NCBI GenBank assembly: GCA_963841885.1 | Contig: CAWJEK010000031.1 | Location: 1 to 64,000 of the forward strand | DNA from: Bog-756 sp963841885 | GTDB taxonomy: Bacteria > Actinomycetota > Acidimicrobiia > Acidimicrobiales > RAAP-2 | DNA: 64,000 bases | Direction: 5' to 3' | Shown here: positions 9,354 through 19,517 of the stretch, piece by piece | Layout: every line of letters begins with the position of its first letter | Position numbering within the stretch: the stretch's first letter is position 1 | Program-made: the position numbers and the translations under genes | The notes under the pieces: model-generated | The model's database searches: none | Seen by the model: the letters and a program-made list of their open reading frames with translations, nothing else | What the model was told of the DNA's origin: nothing

Positions 9354-10952
9354 CTACCCGAGCCCGACGCCCTCGATGTCCGCCTTGGGTTCGATGTCGG
9401 GGAGCCGGAGCATGCGGAACGAGTTGAGCAGACCCAGCAACGATGCCAGTGCGGGGATGAGCAGCGCGATCTGGAGGGACAGGTTCCGGGCGTGGGTGTT
9501 GATGGCCAGGACCTCGTCCTGGACGGCCTTCGGCTCGCCGGCGATCTGCTGCCGCAGGGCGGTGTTGCTCATGACCTCGGCGTCGTGCTCCATGTGCGTG
9601 GAGATCTGCTGCTGCTGGGTCGGCGGGATCACCACACTGGCTTCGGTCTGGTGGGTGAAACTCAGCGCCAGGGCCCACAGCATGACGCCGCCCGCCACGG
9701 CGAGTCCGAAGGACAGGCCGAACGAGCCGGCCGCCGAGTTCACGCCGGCTGCCTCACTCACCCGGTCCTCGTTGATGGGCGCGAGCGTGAAGTTGTTCAA
9801 CTGGGACACGAGCATCCCGAGGCCACATCCGGCGACGATCAGGGGGATCACCAGGTACCACCCCGAGTCGATCCGGGGCACCAGCGGGATGATCGCCGCC
9901 ATGCCCAGGGCGCTCAGGGCGAACCCGGCGAGGACGATCTGAGCGGGACGCCACTTGCCCGCCTTGCGGCCGGCGAGCATGGCCATCCCGAACATCGACA
10001 GCGAAAGCGGCGCGAGCGATAGACCGGCCTGCATGGCGTTGTACTCGAGGGTCATCTGCAGGAAGAGCGGCAGGACGATCATCGCCCCGCCCAGGGTGAT
10101 CTGCTGGAGCATCTGCTGGGAGATGCCGATCCGGAAGTTCAGGTGCTTGAACAGGTCCGGATCCAGCAGGGTGGGCTTGTCCTGGCGCTTGCGATGGACC
10201 AGCCAGTAGGCGAAGGCGGCCAGCATGGCCGCGCCGAGGCCCATGATCAGGCCGACGTACTGACCACCCTCCTGCCAGACCAGGATACCGAGCACCATTC
10301 CGCCCATGCCGACGATGGACAGGATGGCGCCCACCAGGTCGATCTCGCGTGGGCCCGTGTACGGCACGTTCTTGACCAGGCGGATCTGGGTCAGGACCAC
10401 GAGGATGATGAGTGCCTCGAGTCCGAAGCCCACCCGCCAGGACAGGTAGGTGGTCAGGAAGCCGCCGAGTAGTGGCCCGACCGCCGCGGCAATGGCCGCG
10501 GATGCACCCACCAGGGCGTAGGCCCGCTTCTGGGCGCCTCCGGTGAAGTTGCCGTGGATGAGCGACTGCATGGCCGGCAACAGCAGCGACGCGCCGAGGC
10601 CGCCCACGATCGCCCAGAAGATGATGATGGTCTGCAGATTCTGGGCCAGCGTCATGGCCACCGCCCCGACCGCGTAGCCCAGCAGGCCGATGACGTAGGC
10701 ACGCTTGCGTCCCATGAGATCGCCCAGTTTGGAGTTCGTCAGGATGAAAGCGGCCGAGACGAGTGCCTCCAGGGCGATGGCCGACTGCACCCCGCTGGCG
10801 GTGGTGTGCAGATCCTTGATGACCGCCGAGATGGACACGTTCATCAGCGACGTGTCGACCACCAGGACGAACATGGCCATGGCCAGGAGGAGTGCCAATC
10901 GGGGGTTCCCCGCGTCCTGGTCGACGGCCTCGGGTTCCGTCGCGTCGCTCAT
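9354..10952 (-). CDS. MFS multidrug exporter, DHA2 (EmrB/QacA) type, 14 TM
   Basis: 532 residues and about 14 transmembrane helices. Family motifs are DTSLMNVSISAV in helix 1 (motif D1 of 14-TM exporters), LGDLMGRKRAY (motif A) and GPLLGGFLTTYLSWR (motif C). A hydrophilic loop before the last helix (about 430-490) is rich in Gln and Thr. Likely proton-driven export of a small molecule; the substrate is unknown. It lies 14 bases downstream of the SulP gene on the same strand, so they probably share a transcript. Confidence 0.88.
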   Translation of the reverse strand: MSDATEPEAVDQDAGNPRLALLLAMAMFVLVVDTSLMNVSISAVIKDLHTTASGVQSAIALEALVSAAFILTNSKLGDLMGRKRAYVIGLLGYAVGAVAMTLAQNLQTIIIFWAIVGGLGASLLLPAMQSLIHGNFTGGAQKRAYALVGASAAIAAAVGPLLGGFLTTYLSWRVGFGLEALIILVVLTQIRLVKNVPYTGPREIDLVGAILSIVGMGGMVLGILVWQEGGQYVGLIMGLGAAMLAAFAYWLVHRKRQDKPTLLDPDLFKHLNFRIGISQQMLQQITLGGAMIVLPLFLQMTLEYNAMQAGLSLAPLSLSMFGMAMLAGRKAGKWRPAQIVLAGFALSALGMAAIIPLVPRIDSGWYLVIPLIVAGCGLGMLVSQLNNFTLAPINEDRVSEAAGVNSAAGSFGLSFGLAVAGGVMLWALALSFTHQTEASVVIPPTQQQQISTHMEHDAEVMSNTALRQQIAGEPKAVQDEVLAINTHARNLSLQIALLIPALASLLGLLNSFRMLRLPDIEPKADIEGVGLG

Positions 10953-10966
10953 GGCGTTGTCGTTCC

Positions 10967-12667
10967 TTAGTCAGGCGGCCCGGGCGTGTCCCCGGTCGCC
11001 TCGGTGATTGCCCGGAGCGCCAGCTCCAGGCTCGGGTAGAAGTGGTCCTGGTCCAACGTGGTGTCGAGTCCGTAGCGACGGACCTGCTCCTGGAGCCGGT
11101 CGCGGAATTCGACGAATGCGATCCGGGTGCCGGCCGCGTTCAGCTCCTCGTCCAGCCCCTCGAGGACCTCGGACGCGGTGACGTCGATGTCGGTGACCGC
11201 CTCGCACTGCAGCACGATCCAGGCTGGGCTCCGCTCCCGGGCCAGTCTCCGGATCTGGTCCCGGAACTGCCCGCAGTTGGCGAAGAAGAGGGGCGCCTCC
11301 CAGCGGTACACCACGACGCCCGGGAGCTCGGTCGCCTCCGGGTACCTCGTCGTGCTGTGCCATCCGCCCAGCTCCGGCACCTCCCCGAGCACCGCGCCGT
11401 GGGGCCACCAGCTGCGCTTGAAGAACAGGAGGACGATCAGGACGATTGCCACGACGATTCCCTGGAGCACACCGAAGAAGATCACCCCAGCGGTGGCGAC
11501 CAGGCTCACGACGAACGAGGACATCCTGACCTCGGCGAACCGACGGAGTGCGCGCAGGTCGGTAAGTGAGAGTGCCGCGGTGATGACGACCGCCGCCAGT
11601 GCGGTCTGCGGCAGGTCGGCGAGGAGTCCGTTCAGGAAGAGGAGCAGGAGGACGACGAGCGCGGCGCCCACCACGCCCGTCAGCTGGGTCTTGGCGCCGG
11701 CCTGGTCGGCCACGGCCGTGCGCGACCCGCTGACCGACACGGAGAATCCCTGGAAGAAGCCGGCCGCGATGTTCGAGGTGCCGATGCCGACCATCTCCTG
11801 GTCCGGGTTCACCTCGTCGCCCCGGCGGGCGGCGAAGCTGGTCGCCGTGGCGATCGTGTCGGTCAGCGACACCATGGTGATGCCCACCGCTCCGAGGAGG
11901 AGCGGGGCAACGTCCGACCACTTGGTCCAGGGCAACGTGGGGACCGGCACCCCCTGCGGGAGGGTGCCGACGGTCTTCACCCCGTGGGACGCCAGGTCGA
12001 GGACGGCCGACACGACCGTGACACCGACGACGGCGACGAGCACGGCGGGAACCCGTCTGGAGATGCGCGGGAGGACTAGCAGGACGGCGAGGGTGCAGAG
12101 TCCGGTCACCAGCGTCGTGCGATTGGTCTGATCGAGTCGGTCGAAGAAGGCGCGCACCTCGTCGACGAAGTTGTCGGCGCTCGTGGAGAAGCCGAAGAGC
12201 TTGGGCAGCTGGCCGACGATGATGGTCACGGCCAGGCCGTTGAGGTAGCCGACCCGGACCTCACTCGAGAGCAGGTCGGCGACGAAGCCCAGCTTGGCGA
12301 CCCCGAGTCCGATCTCGATCAGCCCGACCAGTATCGCCAGCATGCCGGCCAGGGCGATCGCCGTCGCCGGGTCGTCGGTTACCAGCAGTGGGGTGATGGC
12401 GGCCAGGATGAGTGGCGACACCGAGGAGTCGGGCCCGAGGACCAGGACCTTCGACGGACCGAAGACGGCGTAGGCGACGAGGCAGGCGATCGTCGTGTAG
12501 AGGCCCGTCACCGCAGGCAGGCCGGCCAGCTCCGCGTAGGCCATGCCCTGGGGAACCAGGATGGCCGCCAGGACGAGCCCGGCGACGAGGTCGGACCGGA
12601 GCCAAGCGCGCTCGTAGGTGCGGAGCGTGACGAGGCCCGGGGTCCAGCGCTGCAGGACGCCGTTCAT
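10967..12667 (-). CDS. SulP-family inorganic anion transporter with STAS domain
   Basis: 566 residues. The N-terminal membrane domain of the SLC26/SulP family has the signature PQGMAYAELAGLPAVTGLYT near residues 40-60 and VLGPDSSVSPL. The C-terminal cytoplasmic STAS domain (about 440-555) includes WIVLQCEAVTDIDVTA. Members carry sulfate, bicarbonate or other anions; the substrate is not predictable here. The ATG overlaps the stop of the upstream broken regulator (ATGA), and the MFS exporter follows 14 bases downstream. Confidence 0.92.
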   Translation of the reverse strand: MNGVLQRWTPGLVTLRTYERAWLRSDLVAGLVLAAILVPQGMAYAELAGLPAVTGLYTTIACLVAYAVFGPSKVLVLGPDSSVSPLILAAITPLLVTDDPATAIALAGMLAILVGLIEIGLGVAKLGFVADLLSSEVRVGYLNGLAVTIIVGQLPKLFGFSTSADNFVDEVRAFFDRLDQTNRTTLVTGLCTLAVLLVLPRISRRVPAVLVAVVGVTVVSAVLDLASHGVKTVGTLPQGVPVPTLPWTKWSDVAPLLLGAVGITMVSLTDTIATATSFAARRGDEVNPDQEMVGIGTSNIAAGFFQGFSVSVSGSRTAVADQAGAKTQLTGVVGAALVVLLLLFLNGLLADLPQTALAAVVITAALSLTDLRALRRFAEVRMSSFVVSLVATAGVIFFGVLQGIVVAIVLIVLLFFKRSWWPHGAVLGEVPELGGWHSTTRYPEATELPGVVVYRWEAPLFFANCGQFRDQIRRLARERSPAWIVLQCEAVTDIDVTASEVLEGLDEELNAAGTRIAFVEFRDRLQEQVRRYGLDTTLDQDHFYPSLELALRAITEATGDTPGPPD

Positions 12668-13066
12668 GCCGGTCCCGTGCTACTCCACGCGGATCCGGCC
12701 CGCTGGGATCGGCTGGACTCCTGCACGATCCCCATGGGTCGTTCGTCTTGGCCCGGGATCGCAGGGTCAGGAGGCGGAGGCCAGGGAGTGGCGCCGAGGC
12801 GACGAGCTGACTTGGTCAGTTCGTCTCGCACCACCTCCGGGGGAATGTCATCGAGCCCGCCTGCTTCGATCAGGTACGTCTCGAAGACACGCCAGCCGAT
12901 CGTCGCGGCGACGATCTGGGAGGCTCGCAGGCGGGCATTCCGCGGGTCGATTCCGTAAGCGTAACGCGGCCAACTGGTCGACGCTCCCGGACGCCAGATA
13001 GGGGAGCACCCTTCCCCGGAGGATGGCCCGCTCGATGCGTGCCCTCAAGAACTCCTGGGCACGCAC
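12664..13066 (-). pseudogene. Regulator remnant, resembles TetR C-terminal ligand domain
   Basis: Two minus-strand frames join into one plausible sequence: RAQEFLRARIERAILRG (from 13066) and, after a shift near 12960, IDPRNARLRASQIVAATIG, followed by WRVFETYLIEAGGL, ending in TGA at 12664-12666. The pattern looks like the C-terminal domain of mycobacterial-type TetR regulators, but no HTH is found upstream: a stop lies two codons before and the sequence to 13276 shows no match. The stop overlaps the SulP start as ATGA, so the gene was coupled to the transporter it may have controlled. Either a decayed regulator or one damaged by sequence errors. Family call tentative. Confidence 0.45.
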
Positions 13067-13276
13067 ACCTCAACTTGGTGCGACTATCGGTTCGCGCTGC
13101 ATGCTTCATCGTGTACCCGCCCAGTAGTCGGGGCGGTCGAGTAGACCTGTTGGATCCAAGCGGCATGAACCATGCCGTGGCCACTGGTGACTCTGAACTC
13201 CCGGATCAGCCAAGATGTGTGCCTCGTCCCAAACGCACGACCTGGACGTCAGCGTTGAATCCGACGGAGATGGACA

Positions 13277-14179
13277 ATGGGCAAGCACAAGCACGATGGA
13301 CGGCACGCTCCGGGTCCTCGTGATAGCGCGACTCCGGCAAGGGCTACTTCGGGTAGCTGGGAGTCACGCGCTGACGGAGACGCCTCGACCCAACTCGGCA
13401 GTGCGCCCAAGATGAAGCGCAAGCGGTATGAGCACGAGCTCCGCCGCCTGCACGGTGAGCTGGTCGCCGTCCAGGAGTGGGTCAAGGACACTGGCGCCAA
13501 GGTGTGCATCGTGTTCGAGGGACGCGACACCGCGGGCAAGGGCGGCACCATCAAAGCCATCACGGAGCGGGTGAGCCCCCGGGTGTTCCGGGTGGTGGCG
13601 CTGCCGGCGCCGACTGAGCGTGAGAAGTCCCAGATGTACATCCAGCGCTATATGGCGCACTTCCCTGCGGCCGGCGAAGTGATCATCTTCGACCGCAGCT
13701 GGTACAACCGGGCAGGCGTCGAACGGGTGATGGGCTTCTGCAGCCCCCAGGAGACTCAGCGCTTCCTGGAGCTGGCACCGGGCGTCGAGAAGGCCATGGT
13801 CGACTCGGGCATCCTGCTGCTGAAGTACTGGCTGGAAGTCAGCCCCGACGAACAGACCCGACGGCTCCAGGCCCGGATCGACGATCCTCGCAAGATCTGG
13901 AAGCTGTCGGACATGGACCTCCTGGCCTACCGGCGCTGGTCCGAGTACTCGGCCGCCCGCGACGACATGTTCGCCGCGACCGACACCGCATGGGCGCCGT
14001 GGTGGGTCGCCCACTCCGACGACAAGAAGCGGGCACGGCTGAACGTCATCGCCCATCTGCTGGAGCGCATCCCCTATGCCCCTCTGGAGCACCGCGAGGC
14101 GGAACTGCCGCATCGTGAGGCGGTGGACGACGACCTGGTGCCGAACCCACTGGTGCGGTACATCCCGACTCCCTACTGA
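13277..14179 (+). CDS. ppk2: Polyphosphate kinase 2 family protein (copy 1)
   Basis: 300 residues. PPK2 enzymes move phosphate between polyphosphate and nucleotides. Walker A GRDTAGKGGT is near residues 82-91, Walker B-like IIFDRSWYNRAGVERVMGF near 136, and lid residues and KKRARLN lie toward the C terminus. An N-terminal extension of about 45 residues is polar and low complexity. A second copy at 41469-42609 has the longer N terminus of another subgroup, so this genome probably keeps two PPK2 activities. Direction of catalysis (ADP versus AMP or GDP use) cannot be read from sequence. Confidence 0.92.
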   Translation: MGKHKHDGRHAPGPRDSATPARATSGSWESRADGDASTQLGSAPKMKRKRYEHELRRLHGELVAVQEWVKDTGAKVCIVFEGRDTAGKGGTIKAITERVSPRVFRVVALPAPTEREKSQMYIQRYMAHFPAAGEVIIFDRSWYNRAGVERVMGFCSPQETQRFLELAPGVEKAMVDSGILLLKYWLEVSPDEQTRRLQARIDDPRKIWKLSDMDLLAYRRWSEYSAARDDMFAATDTAWAPWWVAHSDDKKRARLNVIAHLLERIPYAPLEHREAELPHREAVDDDLVPNPLVRYIPTPY

Positions 14180-14418
14180 CCGCCACGGGCGCTCCGTCAG
14201 CGCGACCGTCGGGGCTGCGTGCCTTGGCCTTTGGACGCTGCGACTGTCAGAGGGTCCCGTCCGCGGGCGATGTCGAGCAGCTCGCCGGCTCGTCCGCAGG
14301 TCCCGTCCGCCGCGGGGTCGGGGCAGACCGACCTCCTTCCACGTGAGCGTGGTGGTGCAGCCCGGAACACCCACTCCCAAACCCGTGGCGGAAAGCCAGG
14401 AGTCGTTCGTCCGGATGA

Positions 14419-15912
14419 CTACCCGTCGACCCGGTAACCGGTCGGACGACCCTCGAGGATGACCGACTTGGTCTCGAGGAAAGGAAGCAGTCCTTCCGTT
14501 CCGCCCTCCCGGCCGATGCCCGATTGCTTGAAACCACCGAACGCCATGGTGAAATCCGTGCGGAAGGCATTATGGCCGACGGTTCCGGACCGCAGTTGCC
14601 GGGCGACGTCGCGAGCACGGTCCACGTCGTTGGTGAACACCGAGGCGTTCAGTCCGTAGATGGTGTCGTTTGCGATCGCTATCGCGTGTTGCTCGTCATC
14701 TGCGGGGATGACACTGAGCACGGGACCGAAGATCTCCTCCTGGGCGATCGTGGAGGAGTTGTCGACGTTTCCGAACACCGTCGGCTCGATGAACCAGCCA
14801 CGCTCCAGATGGCTCGGGCGTCCGCCCCCCGCCGCCAGGGTCGCCCCGTCGGCGACGCCCTTGGCGATGTAGCCCTCGACCCGGTCCCGCTGGCGTCGGG
14901 CGGCCAGCGGACCCATCTGCGTCTGCGGATCGAATGGGTCACCCACCTGGACCTGCGAGAAGGTCTGCGCCAGGGCGTCGACCAATTCGTCGTGCCGGCT
15001 CCGGGTGACGACGATTCGGGTGAGCGACGAGCACACTTGACCCGACAGGAAGCACTCGTACGCGGCGAGTGTTCCGGCCGCGCTGGCGAGGTCCATGTCG
15101 TCGAGGATCACGGCGGCTGACTTGCCCCCCAGTTCCAGGGTGCAGCGGGCGATGCGCTCACCACAGATCGAGGCGATCCGCCGGCCCGCGGCGGTCGAAC
15201 CGGTGAACGTGATCTTGTCCACCCGGGGGTCGCGTACCAGCGATTCCGACACCTCACGATCGGCGGTCACCACGTTCAGCACTCCGTCCGGTAGGCCGAT
15301 CGCCCGGGCCACCTCTGCCAATACGTAGCCGGCGCCAGGTGCCTCGGGTGAGCACTTGAGAATGACGGTGCACCCCGCGAGCAGGGCCGGGGCGACCTTG
15401 TAGGTGATCATCGCGAGCGGAGCGTTCCAGGGGATGATCGCCCCCACGACTCCGACGGGCTCCCGCACGATCAATCCGAACTCACCGGCCTCCGGCTTCG
15501 CCTCCTCCTCGAACGGGAACGTGTCCGCCAGTCCCGCGTAGAAGTTGAAGGCGCTCGCCCAGTTGACGGCGAACGGCTCGGCGAGGGCGTGGAGGACACC
15601 GGACTCCCGAGGCCAGATCTGGCCGACGTCCCCGGCCCGTCCGAGGAGACCCGTCGCCAGCTCCCGGAGGTACCCCGCCCGCTCGGTATGGGTCATGCGG
15701 GGCCACGGACCCTCGTCGAACGCCGCCCGGGCCGCACCGACGGCTCGCGCCATGTCGGCCTCCTTCGCCTCCGCCACACGAAAGTACAGCTCCTCGGTCC
15801 CGGAGTCGATGACGTCGATCGTGGCATCGGACGAGGGGCTGACCCAGGCCCCTCCTATGAAGAACCGGTCTGCGTGGCCGAGGGGGGCCAACGTCTCGTT
15901 GGTGAGCGTCAT
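14419..15912 (-). CDS. NAD(P)-dependent aldehyde dehydrogenase
   Basis: 497 residues from the ATG at 15912, chosen because GGGAGAACG precedes it; the frame stays open upstream but without family similarity. ALDH superfamily: IIPWNAPLA, cofactor GSTAAGRRI, catalytic Glu in LELGGKS, catalytic Cys in SGQVCSSLTR, and the C-terminal EEIFGPVL and GGFKQSGIGREGG. It oxidises an aldehyde to the acid; the substrate is unknown. It stands alone, divergent from the MFS-patatin gene. Confidence 0.93.
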   Translation of the reverse strand: MTLTNETLAPLGHADRFFIGGAWVSPSSDATIDVIDSGTEELYFRVAEAKEADMARAVGAARAAFDEGPWPRMTHTERAGYLRELATGLLGRAGDVGQIWPRESGVLHALAEPFAVNWASAFNFYAGLADTFPFEEEAKPEAGEFGLIVREPVGVVGAIIPWNAPLAMITYKVAPALLAGCTVILKCSPEAPGAGYVLAEVARAIGLPDGVLNVVTADREVSESLVRDPRVDKITFTGSTAAGRRIASICGERIARCTLELGGKSAAVILDDMDLASAAGTLAAYECFLSGQVCSSLTRIVVTRSRHDELVDALAQTFSQVQVGDPFDPQTQMGPLAARRQRDRVEGYIAKGVADGATLAAGGGRPSHLERGWFIEPTVFGNVDNSSTIAQEEIFGPVLSVIPADDEQHAIAIANDTIYGLNASVFTNDVDRARDVARQLRSGTVGHNAFRTDFTMAFGGFKQSGIGREGGTEGLLPFLETKSVILEGRPTGYRVDG

Positions 15913-16284
15913 GGTCGTTCTCCCGCCGTGAGGTACCTGTACCGACGTCCGCCGTCGACTCTTGGAGCATGCCATGGCCCGTTCTGGACGGCAATCGCCG
16001 ATTGGCGACACTTGTTTCCCGCGAGCCCGTCGTCCGGGCCTCAGGTTGGACGTTCTGAGGTCAGGGCCGCGGGTGGCCTGCGTGCACCGTCTACGGAGCG
16101 AAGGCGAGGGAGCCGATGGAGGGCCGGCGCCGACCGGGGGCGGTTCCCGGATCCGACGGGCGGACGATGGCGCCGGCCATGCCGTTCTGCTGTAATGCCG
16201 GTCATCGGGCCCGCGGCGTAGGCGGTAGCAACCTGCGCCGCGACCCGTCCGAATCAGATCAGCGGCGCGACATGGGGGAACGGC
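15913..16284. other. Divergent intergenic region, no gene seen
   Basis: 372 bases between the aldehyde dehydrogenase (minus) and the MFS-cNMP-patatin gene (plus). It must hold both promoters. I could not pick out a confident -10/-35 pair or a strong inverted repeat. Confidence 0.4.
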
Positions 16285-19200
16285 GTGACGACCAGTGGCG
16301 GATCCGACCCACAGATGAACGGGTCCACGGTCGCCGACGAGCTACGCCCCTCCCCGTTCGGGACGCCGACCGGGCGCCGGTACGTGCCGATGGGGGCGGT
16401 CGTGGTCGCCTCCTTCGGGGCGTTCCTCGCCTTCTTGGACTCGACGGTCGTCAACGTCGCGTTCCCGAGTATCCAGGCGGCCTTCCCGCACTCCACCGTC
16501 AGCAACCTCTCCTGGATCCTGAACGCGTACAACGTGGTCTTCGCCGGACTCCTCGTGCTCTCCGGCCGCTTCGCCGATCTGCTGGGACGCCGTCGGCTCT
16601 TCAACATCGGTCTCGTCACCTTCACCGTCATGTCCGGGCTCTGCGCCCTCTCCACCTCGGTGGACATGCTCATCGTGTTCCGGGCCTTCCAAGGGGCCGG
16701 TGCCGCCCTCCTGGTTCCCGCGTCCCTGGGGGTCGTCGTGCACGCTTCGACCGCCGAGCGCAGGACGAAGGCGCTCAGTCTCTGGGCGGCGGCGGCCGCA
16801 CTGGCGGCCGGTATCGGGCCACCGGTCGGTGGCGCGCTGGTCGACCTCTACAACTGGCGACTCGTCTTCCTGATCAACCTCCCCCTCGGTCTGATCGCCT
16901 ACCTGCTGAGCCGGCGGCTGGTGGTCGAGAGCCGGGCACCGGGCAGTCGGATCCTGCCCGATCTGCGCGGGGCGCTGCTGCTCTCCCTCGGGCTCGGCGC
17001 CGTCACCCTCGGCATCGTGCAGGGCGGGACCTGGGGCTGGACGAGCCCGGGCATCCTGGCAATCTTCGCGGTCGCCGCCGCGAGCGTGGCCCTCACCGTG
17101 TGGAGCTCGACCCACCACCGCTCGCCCGTGCTCGACCCCGAACTCCTTCGCATCCGTGGTTTCCTGGTCTCGAACCTGATCACGATCTGCGCCGGACTGG
17201 GCCTCTACACGTACCTGCTGGCCCACATCCTGTGGCTCCACTACATCTGGCGGTACAACCTCCTGAAAGCGGGACTGGCCGTGGCGCCGGGAGCGGTGGT
17301 GGCGGCATTGGTGTCGGTCCCGGCCGGCCGACTGGCCGAGCGGTTCGGCCCCCGGGCGGTGGTGGTTCCGGGCGCCATGATCTGGTCGGGTGCGCTGATC
17401 TGGTACGCCACCAAGGTCGGCCTCCGACCGGACTTCTGGGGCGAGTGGCTCCCGGGCCAGATCATGAGCGGCATCGGGGTCGGCGCCACGCTGCCCGTCG
17501 CCTCGGCGGGCGGACTGTCGACGGTGCCGGCGGGTCGGTACGCCACCGCCTCGGCGGTCAACTCGAGCGCCCGCCAGCTCGGCGGCGTCCTCGGTATCGC
17601 CATCCTCACGGTCTTCATATCCCGTGCCACCCTCATCACGTTCGCCCACGCCATCCGACAGGGATGGGAGCTGGCCGCGGCCAGTTTCGCGGCCGCCGCG
17701 GTGATCGCACTCTTCTTCGGCCGGATCCGTGAGGCCGGTGAGGAGCTCGACCTCTCGTCCGGGTCGACCTTGCTCGATCGTCCGGCCGAGACCCGCACGC
17801 ACGTGCACGCGGTGCCGGACGGGACGGACTTCCTCGACCTCCTGCCGGCTCCGGTGCGCGCCGAGGTGCTGGACAGTGGCGAGGAGATAGCGCTGGCGGC
17901 TGGAACCAGCCTCTTCCACGCGGGTGACACGGCCGACGCCATGTACGTGCTGACCGCCGGGCGACTGGCGCTGCGGCGACCGGACGGCTCGACGCTGGAC
18001 CTGTATCCGGAATCGACGCTGGGCGAGCTGGCCCTGCTCACCGACGTGCCACGATCGGCGACGGTGACCGCCCGTCGCGATTCGACGTTGGTCCGGGTGA
18101 GTCGCGAGCGGTTCTCCGAACTCTCGGCGTCCGATCCGTCGGTCATGGCGGCCATGGCCCGCGGTGTCGCCTTCCGCCTGCAGCACAGCCGGCCGATGTC
18201 CCCGCCGGCACCACCCGCTCCGAAGGTGGTGGCGCTGGTCGGACTGGATCCGGGCGCACCCGTCGATGCCGTGGGTGAGGTCCTGGAGGATCTGCTGTCC
18301 GCGAACCTCCGGGTGTCGAGAAGGGGGCAGACGCCACCCCACGAGCTCCAGCTGGTCGAAGCCGACCACGACCGGGTGCTGCTGGTCGCCGAGGCCGGCA
18401 GCCCATGGGCCGATGCATGCCTGCGCCAGGGGGATCGCGTGGTGCTGGTGAGCGACAGCCCGGAGCCATCCGGCGCCCCCCGCCCTGAAGCCCAGTGCGA
18501 CGTGGTACTGACGGGCTTCGCACCGTCCCCGGTGCAGATCGGGCGATGGCATGACGCCACCGGGTGCCGTCGGGTCTACCACGTGGGTGACGATCGACAT
18601 GTCTGGCCGGACCAGCCTCCGGCCGCTCACGGCGCGGCTGGCCGGCCAGAGCGTGGGGCTCGTCCTCTCCGGCGGCGGGGCCCGGTCCCTGGCCCACCTC
18701 GGTGTGCTCCACGCCTTCGAGGAGGCCGGCATCGAGGTGGACCGGATCTCCGGGACGAGTATGGGCGGCCTGATCGCCGCCCTCTATGCGACCGGGGCCA
18801 GCGCCGGGCAGGTGGACGATCGCGTCTTCGACGAGTTCGTCCGCCGCCGTCCGTTCGGTGACATCCGGCCGTCCCTCACGAGCCTGGCCAAGGGCGAACG
18901 GGGCCGGGCGATGCTCCGGCGTTGCTTCGGCGACAGCCGGATCGAAGAGCTGCCGCGCGAGCTCGTGGTCGTCAGCTCCGACCTGTACCGACGCGTCCCC
19001 GTGTACCACGAGCGGGGATCGACGGTGGAGGCCGTCGGGGCCTCGTTGTGCGTTCCCGTCCTGTTCACCCCGTGGCGCCTCGGTGACCAGGTGCTGGTCG
19101 ACGGATCCCTTACCGACAACTGCCCGGTGACCCCTCTGTCCGCGCACGCCGAAGGTCCCGTGGTGGCGGTTCGGCTCGAAACCCTCTCGTCAGTCCCCCC

Positions 19201-19474
19201 TGAGGGGGAGACACCCGCCCTCGGCGAGATGCTGCTGCGCGTGATGCAGATGGGCGACCGGCGGCCGGAGGACGATGCCACCGACCAGGCCACGGTCACC
19301 GTGGTCCCCGACACCGAGGGCATCGGGCTCCTCGAGTTCCATCAGATCGACCACGCCCGTGATGCGGGCCGACATGCGGGAGAGGCGGCGGTGGCCGCCC
19401 TGCGGGAGTGCGGATTCGGGGCTGTCAGCCCCACGAACACCGGGTCGGCCGAACTCGAGGGCACCACCCCCTGA
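16285..19474 (+). CDS. Fusion: 14-TM MFS transporter + cNMP-binding domain + patatin-like phospholipase (one frameshift)
   Basis: About 1,062 residues once a frameshift near 18600 is repaired. Residues 30-490 are a DHA2-type transporter (LDSTVVNVAFP, GRFADLLGRRR). About 510-630 is a cyclic-nucleotide-binding fold (GELALLTDVPRSATV). A linker domain follows, then a patatin domain with oxyanion GGGAR, nucleophile Ser in GTSMGG and Asp in VDGS. The same order and nearly the same length occur in Mycobacterium tuberculosis Rv3728 and Rv3239c (known family, recalled). Patatin/NTE domains cleave phospholipid esters; the link to transport is unproven. The GTG start has GGGGGAAC just upstream. It converges with a related patatin gene 43 bases away. 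Confidence 0.88.
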
Positions 19475-19517
19475 ACCGACGCGCCCATGGAGCCGGCCCA
19501 CCGCTGATAGCCGATGG

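Noticed and set aside
18590..18620. Reading the MFS-cNMP and patatin parts as two separate genes
   Set aside because: The combined length and order match the known mycobacterial two-domain proteins of about 1,050-1,065 residues, and the linker is continuous across a one-base shift.
16342..18732. Long minus-strand frame opposite the MFS-cNMP-patatin fusion
   Set aside because: Composition is typical of an antisense shadow (His, Arg, Gln and Gly rich) and no family is recognisable.
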